Shown here in pieces: positions 55,863 to 64,000 of a stretch of DNA of 64,000 bases. This DNA comes from DASQPR01 sp963836775. Its GTDB lineage: Bacteria; Actinomycetota; Actinomycetes; Mycobacteriales; Micromonosporaceae. The notes below the pieces were generated by a model. That model had not been told where the DNA came from, did not search any database, and saw only the letters and a program-made list of their open reading frames with translations. The stretch is taken from assembly GCA_963836775.1 (NCBI GenBank), contig CAWIKR010000003.1, positions 1,798,001 through 1,862,000 of the forward strand, in the 5' to 3' direction. Position numbers and translations under genes: made by a program. How positions within the stretch are numbered: the stretch's first letter is position 1; each line of letters opens with the position of its first letter.

Positions 55863-56144
55863 TTAAGTGCGCAGAACTTGCTCGTGCACGCGGGAGACCG
55901 AGGCGCTGCGCACTTGCGCGAACGGGTTGTCCTCGTCTGGCTGGCGTGTTCGGGCCTGGAACCCACCAGCTCGATCGCGCGTTGCCACGTCGCGCAGGGC
56001 CACAGCAGGACCGAAGGAGTCCAGATGGACATCGACCTCGCCGATGCCCTCCTCGGGGGAGCTCCTTACAAGGCGTACAACGGCGTCGCGGGGGAGCGCG
56101 GCCTCGAACTTGCTCACCCGCTTGCCCATGGAGCCGGCGGGCAT
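55863..56144 (-). CDS. Doubtful phage-type ORF
   Basis: 93 residues: MGKRVSKFEAALPRDAVVRL, then VRSSPEEGIGEVDVHLDSFG and FQARTRQPDEDNPFAQVRSA. Composition is protein-like, but a competing plus-strand frame covers the same bases and no ribosome site is clear. Confidence 0.4.
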   Translation of the reverse strand: MPAGSMGKRVSKFEAALPRDAVVRLVRSSPEEGIGEVDVHLDSFGPAVALRDVATRDRAGGFQARTRQPDEDNPFAQVRSASVSRVHEQVLRT

Positions 56145-56673
56145 GCTGAGCAGCGAACTCGACCGAGGACTCGGTAGCGCTCGGGGCCCATGCGATCGAC
56201 GCTACGCGGCGCCCGAGTGCCGTCCGGGATCGCAACCGTCTCAGACGGCCTCAGAGTACGGGGCGGCCAGCACCCGCCAGAGCCCAGGATCGGCGCTCCA
56301 CGGCACGCACAGCGGGCGGGCAGGGCCTTCGGCGAGGGTTTGAAAGCTCGGAAAACCTTTCGGCCAGATGAACAGGGAGGATGGGGCATGACGGCGCGAC
56401 TGTGCGCGGGTCGCGGCATGTTAGTGCAATCGGCCGGGCAGCCCGGAACCTGTTGCAGTTGGGCGTATTCCTTGAGCCGGCAGGTCGGGCAGCTTGGAGG
56501 TCAGGATGTCGCTGGCGGAGTGGATGAACTCGGTCACGCCATGACTTGCGAGCAGGGGACGGATCGGGATGGGCGCCCGCGCCGTGGCGCGGGTCGCGGA
56601 CCGGGCGTGGATCTGTCATCCGGACGGTACGGCGCGCCGTGTCTGCAGTTCGCAGTCACCGGCGGTGTTGCGG
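56145..56673. other. 529 bp without an intact gene
   Basis: A minus-strand stretch translating to LFIWPKGFPSFQTLAEGPAR, CVPWSADPGLWRVLAAPYSE looks like a gene fragment, but it is closed by stops on both sides. Nothing else supported. Confidence 0.35.
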
Positions 56674-57258
56674 TCAGAGCTGGAGACGCATGACGGGTCG
56701 GCTTGGGAACGTCCGGCCGATCTCGGTGAACCCTGCGGCTGCGAACATGGCCAACGTGCCTGTGAATAGCGCCGATCCGCTGACGCTGGTCGCCTTCAAC
56801 TTGTCGACGTCGACGGGGTGACCTTCAACGGCAGATGCACCGTAATCGCGCGCGTGTGACACCGCGGCGTTGAGGAGTGCGTGACCAACAGCGTGCCCGC
56901 GGTGCCGGGCGTCGACCACGAAGCACGTCGCCCACCACGCGCCCGAATCCTCGGGCAAGAAACGCTTAAGGGCACGGTTGGATAGCACTCCCGGGAGTTC
57001 GGAGCGCGGTGAGATTCTCGTCCAACCCACGGGCTGCTGATCTGCGAACGCGATAAGCCCGACCGGGACTGCCGCTGCGGTGATCTGGCGATGCAGCGCA
57101 GCACGGTTGTCTCCATCCGGCGGCGTGCCGATGAATCGTTGACACCAACACCACTTCGGATCGTTTCCGCGACGGCCGAAACACGCAGCCACATCAGCCC
57201 AGCGATCCTCCGTTGCAGGCAGAACTCGGAGCTGTCGGTCACGCAGTGAAGTAGCCAT
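56674..57258 (-). CDS. GNAT family N-acetyltransferase
   Basis: 194 residues, intact. GWTRISPRSELPGVL, then CFVVDARHRGHAVGHALLNAAVSHA (acetyl-CoA loop, RHRGHAVG) and GTLAMFAAAGFTEIGRT. An N-terminal WCWCQRF motif occurs in the actinobacterial subgroup. ATG at 57258. It may be a separate accessory gene; an anti-phage or resistance role cannot be inferred. Confidence 0.85.
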   Translation of the reverse strand: MATSLRDRQLRVLPATEDRWADVAACFGRRGNDPKWCWCQRFIGTPPDGDNRAALHRQITAAAVPVGLIAFADQQPVGWTRISPRSELPGVLSNRALKRFLPEDSGAWWATCFVVDARHRGHAVGHALLNAAVSHARDYGASAVEGHPVDVDKLKATSVSGSALFTGTLAMFAAAGFTEIGRTFPSRPVMRLQL

Positions 57259-57614
57259 GCTGGGCCTCCGTGGCGTCGTCACCTCTGTCTTGTTCCGAGT
57301 CCTGCGGCACAAGTCCCGCTACGAGCAAACACTCTTCGAGCGGGTCCAGCAACCCGCGCGAGCGCGGTCGGTGCGTCGGCCGCGCGGATCGGCGTTGACG
57401 GCGTCGAGGTGCTCGGCCACCCGTCAGGCGACGCGACCTTCGTGACCGGTGAACAAATTCACCGCATCCGCCGCCTCCCTCAAACGTCCGCTCATCGGCA
57501 TGACAGAGCGTTTTCGCTGCACCCATCGGCCTAAACGCTGCGTAACGCTAGCGAAAGAAGTCCTCTTGGGATGGGGGACCGGATTGGCCGGCATCGACCG
57601 GGATCGCAACCGCC
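57259..57614. other. 356 bp, gene remnants only
   Basis: Minus-strand fragments GRLREAADAVNLFTGHEGRV and RVAEHLDAVNADPRGRRTDR in different frames suggest a broken gene upstream of the acetyltransferase. No intact frame. Confidence 0.35.
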
Positions 57615-58155
57615 TCAGATGGCCTCATCTGTTGGCCAGAGTTTAACGATCTTGGTGTTGATTTCGTTCGCCGTGGGAATAGCGACGGTGTATTTCGTGG
57701 CTTCGATGTCCATGCGGGGCCATGCCACGGCGACCACCACTTCGTGTGTCGGCTCGTCGGCCGATAGCCATGTGCTCACGACATATCGTCCTTGGTCGCC
57801 GTCGCCGCCGCCGCTCATGACGACGTGCCGGATTACGCCATCGCCGACCTCCGGCAATATGGGTGGCGCGAACGCTTGCGTCAGGTCGAGAGGGCTGTAG
57901 CCGTAGGCGAGGCGAATACCGTCAGGGTCTGTTCCGACCAACGCTGGATTCCACTGGTCATGAAATGGCGCCCTTGTATGGATGCTGATTGTGAAGCTCC
58001 GACGCCTTCGGACTAAGCGATCCGCTACGCAGAATGAACGCAGCCTTCTCATTGCGGACCAGTAGATGGTCAATCACGAGGGTGATACCGCACTCGTCGC
58101 CCGGAGCTACGTCCACGGATGGAAGATATAGCACGCGCGACGGGCCAACCAGCAA
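57615..58155 (-). pseudogene. Frameshifted hypothetical gene
   Basis: The upstream frame PVGENFLLVGPSRVLYLPSV, then DECGITLVIDHLLVRNEKAA, stops at 57958. The downstream frame FHDQWNPALVGTDPDGIRLA to YVVSTWLSADEPTHEVVVAV, DIEATKYTVAIPTANEINTK finishes at 57615. One indel near 57980 joins about 180 residues of a beta-rich protein. The 5' segment PVGENFLLVG also appears beside gpr copies 1 and 3. Confidence 0.5.
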
Positions 58156-58335
58156 GAAGTTTTCGCCGACGGGAATACGGGCCGCCCGCGGTGATCGGCG
58201 AGGGTGCGGTCAGATTGCGGTTGGGCAGGCGATGCGGACTGCAATAAGGCCGCACATCTCCGCCCCACCGCTCCGGACCAGAGCGCCGCGACCAGCCACG
58301 AAAGTGCCAGGCAGCACATGCGTCGGCGGACGCGA
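58141..58335. repeat. Repeat B, copy 1
   Basis: It shares with 59384-59520 the segments ACCAGCAAGAAG, GTGATCGGCGARGGTGCGGT and CACGAAAGTGCCA, then GCACATGCRTCGGCGGA, with an extra 60 bp in the middle. It marks a duplicated end of an older element. From 58336 to 58548 no gene is seen. Confidence 0.7.
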
Positions 58336-58548
58336 CGATCCCCGCCACCGTACACGTCGGCAGCCATCACACGCCGCAGTCACCGCACGTAATGATCGTG
58401 TGCCGGCCGTGCTGTGCCTCTCGCACATGCACCTCTGCCACGAGTCGGCGATTCGGCGAGGCCCGAGCGCGCGCGCTGGGAATGCCCTTGATGCGGCAGA
58501 TGGTATACACGCGTAGCTCAACGGCAAGACAAACGGGAGGCCGTGACC

Positions 58549-58959
58549 ATGGTGGGTGCGATACCAGGCGAGGCAAAGCCGCACCTATGGCCCCGCCTGC
58601 TGGTGGTTGGAGCGGTGGCGACGGCGTTGCTCGGCTTTTTCGCACCTGGCGGGGTCGATGGCACAGGGGATGCGATCACCCGCCTGGTGGCTGGCGTCGT
58701 GCCAGCGATCCCGCTCCTCGCCCAAGTGTCACGGAAGTTCAAGTGGATTTGCCTCATTGAAGGGCTGCTGCTCATCGTCATCGGTTTCTGCGGAGCGATC
58801 GGCGGGCTGTTCATACTGATCCCGTCGGGTGTCGTGCTGGTAATCGCGGCATTCGCGGAGCAGACCGCGTCGCACTGGCGGGCTCGAATTCTCGGTACAA
58901 CTGGCGCAGTCATCCTCGTTGCAACCACTGCAGCCTTCCTCACCGAGATCCATTGGTGA
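58549..58959 (+). CDS. Small membrane protein, four TM segments
   Basis: 136 residues. TM segments RLLVVGAVATALLGFFAPGG, LVAGVVPAIPLLAQV, WICLIEGLLLIVIGFCGAIG with LFILIPSGVVLVIAAFAEQT, and AVILVATTAAFLTEI. GGGAGG lies eight bases before ATG 58549. Intact, but no family recognised. Confidence 0.65.
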   Translation: MVGAIPGEAKPHLWPRLLVVGAVATALLGFFAPGGVDGTGDAITRLVAGVVPAIPLLAQVSRKFKWICLIEGLLLIVIGFCGAIGGLFILIPSGVVLVIAAFAEQTASHWRARILGTTGAVILVATTAAFLTEIHW

Positions 58960-59158
58960 TGCGAAGCCGCGCCGGGCGTGGATGCCCTACTCGTGGTACC
59001 GACAAACGATCGACGACGAAATACCTAACCGGCTCGGCGTCGCGAGCGAGAGCTGCTGGAGCCAGGAGGCCCGCCACGGATCACTCCTACGCGAGGATTT
59101 TGGCTTGCGCACGTACAGCTCGCGAGGCCGATTACGCACCTCACCGCCGCCCGGCGCT

Positions 59159-59417
59159 TAGCATGATCGGCGTGACTTAACTACCTTCCGCGCAGCGGTA
59201 CGACTCTATGCAGTACCGCCGGTCTGGTCGCAGTGGCCTTGATGCTGCCAGCGATCTCGCTCGGGTTGTGGCACAACTTCGGCAACGACCGCCCATTCGA
59301 GACTCAGCGAGAGATCATCTTCCGAGCGTTTGACCTCGGGGTGACGCACTTCGACCTCGCGAATAACTACGGAGACCCGGCGACCAGCAAGAAGCTTTTG
59401 CCAACAGGTAACTACGG
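59159..59417 (+). pseudogene. Degenerate copy 3 of the gpr 5' end
   Basis: From the TAGCAT box (59159-59164) to AACTACGG at 59365-59372, with a TAA at codon 3 and a frameshift within the LLLPAIS codons. A second AACTACGG follows at 59410-59417 after the same linker as in copy 1. It is more similar to copy 1 than to copies 2 and 4. Right-hand scar of an older integration. Confidence 0.8.
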
Positions 59418-59520
59418 TCCGCCACGGTGATCGGCGAAGGTGCGGTCAGATGGCGGTCGGCAGGCGCGATGCCATGAGGTCGTACACGAAAGTGCCAGAA
59501 CGCACATGCATCGGCGGAGG
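59384..59520. repeat. Repeat B, copy 2
   Basis: Second copy of the segment at 58141-58335, lying between gpr copy 3 and the DUF1963 remnant. Confidence 0.7.
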
Positions 59521-60289
59521 TTCTCGTTCAAGGGCGGCTTCGATGAGTTGGCAGGACTTGTGGATGCGGCGAGAATGGCAGTGCGGGACGCGAAGGGGCC
59601 AGCCGAGGCAATGATTGAGCCCCGTGTCCAAATGTCGTTTGACACGACCACGCCGGATGTAGCGCTCGGCAAGCTGGGCGGACAACCAGTGTGGCTAGAT
59701 TCCGCGACATCGCCGTGCCCTCGATCCGCGCGCGCGCCGATGATGTTCGTCGGACAGCTCCCAATGCCCGTCGGTCACGGAGGCTATGCCTACCTTTTTG
59801 TCGCCGACGACCCGCTCGCCGCCACCTACGACCCGGTCGGCGGCGAGAATGCACTACTCATTCAGCCGGGAGGGCGGATTCCCGAGTTCATCGCCACGGC
59901 CCCACTCGTGACCGGGCCGACGTTGTGGCGGCGCGGCGCCACGTGGAACGACAAGGTGCCGGTCGAACGGTCAATTTCGTACTGAACGCGAGCCGGCGGA
60001 ATCCAACGCGCTCGACGCACTGATCGACTTCTTCGAAGCAGATCGAAACGGTCTGGCCGCCGTCTGGCCGGAGGATGCGACTGATCCGGTGCGTTCGTAC
60101 TTGGGCGGGCGGCCACTCATGTGGCAACCGTTCATTGAGGTCGATGCTTCGTGGCGTTTCCTTTTTCAGCTTGATGGCGCCGAGGGTATCGGCGACGATG
60201 CGTACGCTCTCAACTTCGGAGGCGGCACCGGCTATGCGTTTGTAAGCCCAGACTTACAAGAAGGTCGCTTCTATTGGGATTGCCCGTAG
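59440..60289 (+). pseudogene. DUF1963 (YwqG-like) gene, frameshifted
   Basis: GKLGGQPVWLDSATSPCPRS, MFVGQLPMPVGHGGYAYLFV and PVGGENALLIQPGG are typical of DUF1963. The frame closes at 59985, and the C-terminal half FFEADRNGLAAVWPEDATDP, FLFQLDGAEGIGDDAYALNF to YAFVSPDLQEGRFYWDC continues in another frame. One indel near 59980. The true start probably lies after repeat B (about 59505). Confidence 0.75.
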
Positions 60290-60646
60290 CGACCGGGCGC
60301 ATGACCGAACCCGTCGCCAGCCGCGGCCTCATTCAGTTTTGAAATCAGTCCGGAACTCGATCCTCGCTCGCGGCGCTAGCTCGTCAAGCCGCCGGCCGAT
60401 TTCGAACAGCGGATGCCGAGTGGTTATATCTGCCCCGTCGCCGTCGAGGATCTGCGCCGACTGGGTCCCCGTTGATCGAAGATCACGACCGCCGGTACGG
60501 CCTTCGGCCGTCTGCACGCCCTGCAGCACCATGGGGCCAACATAAGCGAGCGATTGCGCAGGTCAAGATGCCATCTCCAGCTCCTCGCTCCCGCGGGACG
60601 CCACAGCACGGACCGCCGATTGTCACGCCCCGGCATGGCTCGGTGC
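60290..60646. other. Non-coding stretch with a minus-strand gene remnant
   Basis: The only coding-like frame is minus 60329-60532 (ILDGDGADITTRHPLFEIGR, RRLDELAPRARIEFRTDFKT), preceded in another frame by VIFDQRG. It looks like the 3' end of a broken gene. The rest leads up to the gpr promoter. Confidence 0.4.
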
Positions 60647-60647
60647 T

Positions 60648-60660
60648 TAGCATGGTCGGC
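60648..60660 (+). promoter_or_regulatory. gpr: Leaderless promoter box of gpr
   Basis: TAGCAT (60648-60653) followed by 7 bases and the GTG start at 60661. The same spacing is kept in all four gpr 5' copies (41400, 42098, 59159, 60648). This is the usual arrangement of leaderless actinobacterial genes (TANNNT then start codon). Confidence 0.6.
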
Positions 60661-61692
60661 GTGACCTACCTACCTTCCGCGTCAGCGGTACGACACGATG
60701 CAGTACCGGCGCTCCGGGCGCAGCGGGTTGCTGCTGCCGGCCATCTCGCTCGGGCTGTGGCACAACTTCGGCGACGGCCGGCCTTCGAGACCCAGCAGGC
60801 GATCGTCAAACGCGCGTTCGACCTCGGTGTCACGCACTTCGACCTGGCCAACAACTACGGACCGCCGTACGGATCCGCCGAGATCAATTTCGGCACCATG
60901 ATGCGGACGTTCATGGCGCCGTACCGTGATGAGCTGGTGATTTCCAGTAAGGCCGGCTACGACATGTGGCCCGGTCCATACGGCGACCACGGTTCCCGCA
61001 AATACCTGCTGGCCTCACTTGACCAGTCGCTGAAGCGGATGGGTCTGGACTACGTCGACATCTTCTACTCACACCGCTTCGACCCGGATACGCCGCTCGA
61101 AGAAACGATGGGTGCGCTGGACACCGCGGTCCGCTCCGGCCGGGCGCTCTACGCCGGCATCTCGTCCTATTCGGCGGAGAAGACGCTGGAAGCCGCGGCC
61201 ATCCTCCGCGACCTTGGCACGCCGCTGCTGATTCACCAGCCGTCCTACGCCATCATCAACCGCTGGATCGAGGAGCAGGATCTGCTCGGCGCCCTCGAGG
61301 AGGTCGGCGCGGGCTGCATCGCCTTCTCGCCGCTGGCACAGGGTCTGCTGACCGATCGCTACCTGAGCGGCATCCCGGCCGACTCGCGGGTGGCCACCGG
61401 TGGCGCCATGAGCAAGGGGATGCTCACCGAGGAGAACCTGGATCGGGTCCGGTCCCTGAACGCGATCGCGGCCGGCCGCGGCCAGTCGCTGGCGCAGATG
61501 GCGCTGGCCTGGTGCCTGCGGGACCCGCGGATGACGTCGCTGATCATCGGTGCCAGCAGCGTGGCGCAGTTGGAGGACAACATCGGAGCGCTGGACAACC
61601 TGTCGTTCACCGACGCCGAGATGGCCGACATCGATCGGCACTCGGTGTCTGATGCCGGCATCAACCTCTGGGCGCAATCCAGCGACGAGTGA
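60661..61692 (+). CDS. gpr: Aldo/keto reductase Gpr (YghZ-like), right copy with compensating indels
   Basis: 343 residues. From FETQQAIVKRAFDLGVTHFD onward it matches L-glyceraldehyde-3-phosphate reductase: catalytic FDLANNYG (Asp, Tyr), ISSKAGYDMWPGPYG (Lys), VDIFYSHRFDPDTPLEETMG (His) and GINLWAQSSDE. But residues about 12-42 are out of frame: an extra A near 60686 and a missing base near 60785 give AVRHDAVPALRAQ instead of RYDTMQYRRSG. The first strand and part of the barrel are therefore scrambled although the ORF stays open. Activity is doubtful. Start GTG 60661. Confidence 0.85.
   Translation: MTYLPSASAVRHDAVPALRAQRVAAAGHLARAVAQLRRRPAFETQQAIVKRAFDLGVTHFDLANNYGPPYGSAEINFGTMMRTFMAPYRDELVISSKAGYDMWPGPYGDHGSRKYLLASLDQSLKRMGLDYVDIFYSHRFDPDTPLEETMGALDTAVRSGRALYAGISSYSAEKTLEAAAILRDLGTPLLIHQPSYAIINRWIEEQDLLGALEEVGAGCIAFSPLAQGLLTDRYLSGIPADSRVATGGAMSKGMLTEENLDRVRSLNAIAAGRGQSLAQMALAWCLRDPRMTSLIIGASSVAQLEDNIGALDNLSFTDAEMADIDRHSVSDAGINLWAQSSDE
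60786..60863. repeat. Right att-flanking 78-bp repeat (attR)
   Basis: Identical to 42236-42313. It encodes ETQQAIVKRAFDLGVTHFDL then ANNYGP, including the catalytic Asp and Tyr codons of the reductase. Confidence 0.85.
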
Positions 61693-61697
61693 CGCGC

Positions 61698-61777
61698 GAT
61701 GGCGTCGCCCGGGGCTTTACTCTCGGTGTGGGAGCGAAGCCCCGGGGCGGCGTCATCTGCGCCCGATCCGGATCCGC
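61698..61777. terminator. Long hairpin between gpr and the serine hydrolase gene
   Basis: Imperfect stem of about 20 bp: 61698-61717 pairs with 61757-61777, including CCCGGGGCTT/AAGCCCCGGG, with a 39-base loop. Placed between convergent genes. Probably bidirectional. Confidence 0.7.
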
Positions 61778-61780
61778 GTA

Positions 61781-62950
61781 TTACGCGGCGTTGGCGGCCG
61801 CTCCGAACTCGGTCAGCGTGCCGTCGAACAACACATCCGACACCTGCGTCAGCAGGATCGCCGTCACGCCCGTGGTCGGGTCGTTGAACCACGAGGTGCC
61901 GTAGCCGCCTTCCCATCCGTACCGACCAGGGGTCTGGGAGATCTGGTCCGGGACGACCGTGACCGACTGCCCCAGGCCCCACCCGCGGCCCCCGAGGATC
62001 ATGCCGCCGCCGGCGATCTGGTCAGCGGTCAGATGGTTCGTCGTCATCGCTGTCAGCGACTTCTCGGACAGCAACCATTCCCCGGACGGCGACGTGCCGG
62101 TCTTCATGAAGCGGGCGAACGCGTAATAGTCGTCGATGGTCGACAGCAGTCCGGCCGACCCGGACGGGAACGCCGGTGGCGTGGTCCACAGCGGCGTCGC
62201 GGTGTTCGTCTGCTCCTCCATGACGCCGGTTCCGAAGTTCGTCATGTACTGCCGGGGCAGGCCGGTCAGCCGGTCCGCCGGCAGCGAGAACCGGGTGTCG
62301 GCCATGCCCAGCGGATCGAACAGCCGCGCCGTCAGCACCTCCTCCAGCGTGCCGCCGCCGGCCCGCGCCACCAGCACGCCGAGGAGCAGACCGCTGGTGT
62401 TGTACTGCCAGCGCTCGCCCGGCTGGTACATCAGGGGCAGGGCCCCGAACAGCTTCATCCACTCGTCTGGCGCGTGCGGCGTCCGCGGGTCCGGCTCGGC
62501 CAGCACCAGGTTCTGATCCCAGCCGGCCTGGTTGATCGGGAACGGCGGGTTGAACGTCGGCTGCTCGATCATGCCGTGGCCGACCCGATAGGTGAGCAGG
62601 TCGTCGAGGGTGATCGGGCGGTTCGCCGGGACGGTGTCGCCGAGCGGACCGTCGACCGCACGCAGCACCTGCTTGCCGGCGATTTCCGGCAGGACGGTGT
62701 CGATCGGCTGATCCAGCGCGAGCACGCCGTCGTCGACCAGCATCATCGTCGCGGCGGCCACCACCGGCTTGGTGAGCGAGGCGAGCCGGAAGATGGTCTC
62801 GCGGCGCATCGGCTGGTCGCCGCCGAAGGCAGTCACGCCGAGAGCGTCGACGGCGACGTCGTCGCCGCGAGCGACCAGGGTCACCGCGCCGGGCAGCTTG
62901 CCGGCCGCGATCCGGTCGCTGATCACCTGGTGCGCGTCCGTGCTTGTCAT
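61781..62950 (-). CDS. Serine hydrolase (class C beta-lactamase/DD-peptidase fold)
   Basis: 389 residues. SxxK in FRLASLTKPVVAAATMM, YxN in RWQYNTSGLLLGVLVA and a C-terminal GRYGWEGGYGTSWF in place of the KTG motif (as in esterase-type members). No signal peptide, so probably a cytoplasmic esterase or peptidase rather than a resistance enzyme. ATG at 62950 with GGAGAGA upstream; the frame to 63022 lacks a better start. Divergent from the oxidoreductase gene. Confidence 0.9.
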   Translation of the reverse strand: MTSTDAHQVISDRIAAGKLPGAVTLVARGDDVAVDALGVTAFGGDQPMRRETIFRLASLTKPVVAAATMMLVDDGVLALDQPIDTVLPEIAGKQVLRAVDGPLGDTVPANRPITLDDLLTYRVGHGMIEQPTFNPPFPINQAGWDQNLVLAEPDPRTPHAPDEWMKLFGALPLMYQPGERWQYNTSGLLLGVLVARAGGGTLEEVLTARLFDPLGMADTRFSLPADRLTGLPRQYMTNFGTGVMEEQTNTATPLWTTPPAFPSGSAGLLSTIDDYYAFARFMKTGTSPSGEWLLSEKSLTAMTTNHLTADQIAGGGMILGGRGWGLGQSVTVVPDQISQTPGRYGWEGGYGTSWFNDPTTGVTAILLTQVSDVLFDGTLTEFGAAANAA

Positions 62951-63084
62951 GGGATCTCTCCGTCCGTTGCGAATCTTCATCCTCTGCCAGTGCGTCGGAC
63001 GGTGCCCACCGCTGGAGGACATCTGCCGGGATCTTTCTCAAATCCGCGGTCGAAGATCTCTAAGATCGGGGTACGGAGGTCGGC

Positions 63085-64000
63085 ATGCGCGCAGTGATCT
63101 ACACCGAGCCCGGCAACTCGTCGGTGCTGCGGCTGGTGGACCGGGAAGTGCCCGAGCCCGGTCCGGGTGAAGTGCGGGTCGCGGTCCGGGTGTCCGGCGT
63201 GAATCCGACCGACTGGAAGGCCCGCCGAGGCCAGCTGCGCTACCCCGAACAGGTCCCGAACCAGGATGGTGCCGGGGTGATCGACGCGGTCGGTCCGGGA
63301 GTCGACCCGGGCCGGATCGGCGACTCGGTGTGGCTGTGGGAGGCGGCCTGGATGCGGCCCAACGGCACCGCCCAGGAGCGAGTGGTGCTGCCGTCCCGGC
63401 AGGCCGTCCTGATGCCGCCGGACATCTCCTTCGACCTGGGCGCCAGCCTGGGCATCCCGTTCCTGACGGCACACCGCTGCCTGACGCTCCGGGAGAGCGG
63501 GCCGCACCGGCTCAGCCCGGGTGCCCTGGATGACATCACGGTCCTCGTGGCCGGTGGCGCCGGTGCCGTCGGAAACGCCGCCATCCAGCTGGCGAACTGG
63601 TCCGGCGCCACGGTGGTGACGACGGTCAGCAGCCCGGAGAAGGCGGCGCTGGCCACCGACGCCGGCGCTCACTTCGTCATCAACTACCGGGACAACGACG
63701 CCGCCGAGGTCATCAAGTCGGTGGCGCCCGAGGGCGTCGACATAGTGGTCGAGGTCGCCCCGCACGCCAATGCCGCACTCAACGGGCGGGTGCTGGCTTC
63801 CGGCGGTGTGGTCTCGATGTACTCCCGGGATGCCGATCCCACGCTCCCGTTGGAGCAGGTCTTCGCGCTCAACACCCGGTGGCAGGGCGTCCTCGTCTAC
63901 ACCGTGCCGGACGACGCCAAAGATCACGCCGTGTCGTCGCTGCGCGAGGCCGTCGACATGGGTGCCATCCGCGTCGGCGCCGAGGCAGGCCTGCCGCTGC
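63085..64000 (+). CDS. Zinc-independent quinone oxidoreductase (MDR family), 3' end outside window
   Basis: At least 305 residues visible; truncated by the window edge. GroES-like start MRAVIYTEPGNSSVLRLVDR, substrate region SGVNPTDWKARRGQLRY, and the NADPH motif VLVAGGAGAVGNAAIQLANW. It lacks the zinc ligands of alcohol dehydrogenases. ATG 63085 has an ACGGAGG site. Confidence 0.92.
   Translation, partial: MRAVIYTEPGNSSVLRLVDREVPEPGPGEVRVAVRVSGVNPTDWKARRGQLRYPEQVPNQDGAGVIDAVGPGVDPGRIGDSVWLWEAAWMRPNGTAQERVVLPSRQAVLMPPDISFDLGASLGIPFLTAHRCLTLRESGPHRLSPGALDDITVLVAGGAGAVGNAAIQLANWSGATVVTTVSSPEKAALATDAGAHFVINYRDNDAAEVIKSVAPEGVDIVVEVAPHANAALNGRVLASGGVVSMYSRDADPTLPLEQVFALNTRWQGVLVYTVPDDAKDHAVSSLREAVDMGAIRVGAEAGLPL

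Larger units (their letters stand above)
42314..60863. mobile_element. 18.5-kb integrated prophage-like element in gpr
   Basis: Bounded by the 78-bp identity at 42236-42313 and 60786-60863. A large serine recombinase gene sits at the left end. Interior genes are phage-like: thioredoxin, deoxycytidylate deaminase, HTH protein, Lsr2-like tail, HNH and terminase small/large remnants. There is no capsid, portal or tail gene, and many genes carry frameshifts, so it is probably a decayed prophage or satellite that kept a defence-like cargo gene. The right end carries its own replacement gpr 5' end (60647-60863). Confidence 0.88.

Noticed and set aside
42314..60863. Programmed frameshifting as explanation of broken genes
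   Set aside because: No slippery sequences with downstream structure were seen, and the breaks occur in many unrelated genes; decay or sequence error is simpler.

Overview
The window is about 64 kb of high-GC DNA from an actinobacterium. The gene repertoire (a Pls/PosA-type peptide synthetase, several HATPase/STAS/SpoIIE regulators, a MEDS-domain sensor, CHAD/CYTH and DUF6328-like proteins, and a GlgX-TreY-TreZ operon) suggests Micromonosporaceae, for example an Actinoplanes-like organism. That placement is inference from gene content, not a database match.

Bases 1 to about 41,200 and 61,780 to 64,000 are ordinary chromosome with intact genes. The left part holds a zinc peptidase, a DJ-1/PfpI protein, an aminoglycoside-phosphotransferase-like kinase, a MEDS/HATPase sensor, a CYTH-CHAD polyphosphate-binding protein and a class-2 polyphosphate kinase. 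It continues with a 1,292-residue Pls-like synthetase coupled to an M1 peptidase, and a TetR/flavin-monooxygenase divergent pair with palindromic operators. Next come a ClpP-like protein lacking the catalytic residues, a BrkB/YihY membrane protein and the alpha-glucan-to-trehalose operon (glgX, treY, treZ, with overlapping stops and starts). A STAS + GAF/SpoIIE/HATPase partner-switching pair and a run of small regulators, lipoproteins and enzymes follow, including a MatB-like acyl-CoA synthetase and a MerR-VOC fusion.

Between about 42.3 and 60.9 kb lies an 18.5-kb integrated element that split the aldo/keto reductase gene gpr. A 78-bp identical segment marks both ends (42236-42313 and 60786-60863), and a large serine recombinase gene starts directly inside the left end. 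The element carries phage-type genes: thioredoxin, dCMP deaminase, HTH protein, HNH protein and small and large terminase remnants. At least ten of its genes are broken by single-base frameshifts, while the flanking chromosome shows none. Two further degenerate gpr 5' copies (41.4 kb and 59.2 kb) look like scars of earlier integrations at the same site.

The most striking cargo is at 49.2-52.2 kb. An intact 524-residue protein combines an Mrr-type N-terminal domain, a CBS pair and a C-terminal Swt1-like HEPN domain with an R-N-x3-H motif. A small acidic ORF follows it, and an array of about 7.4 tandem 106-132-bp repeats precedes it. The repeats each carry a hairpin whose stem covaries with a related copy at 55.5 kb. 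The arrangement sits where the terminase large-subunit gene is cut off. I regard this as a candidate undescribed anti-phage (abortive infection) locus; function is inference.
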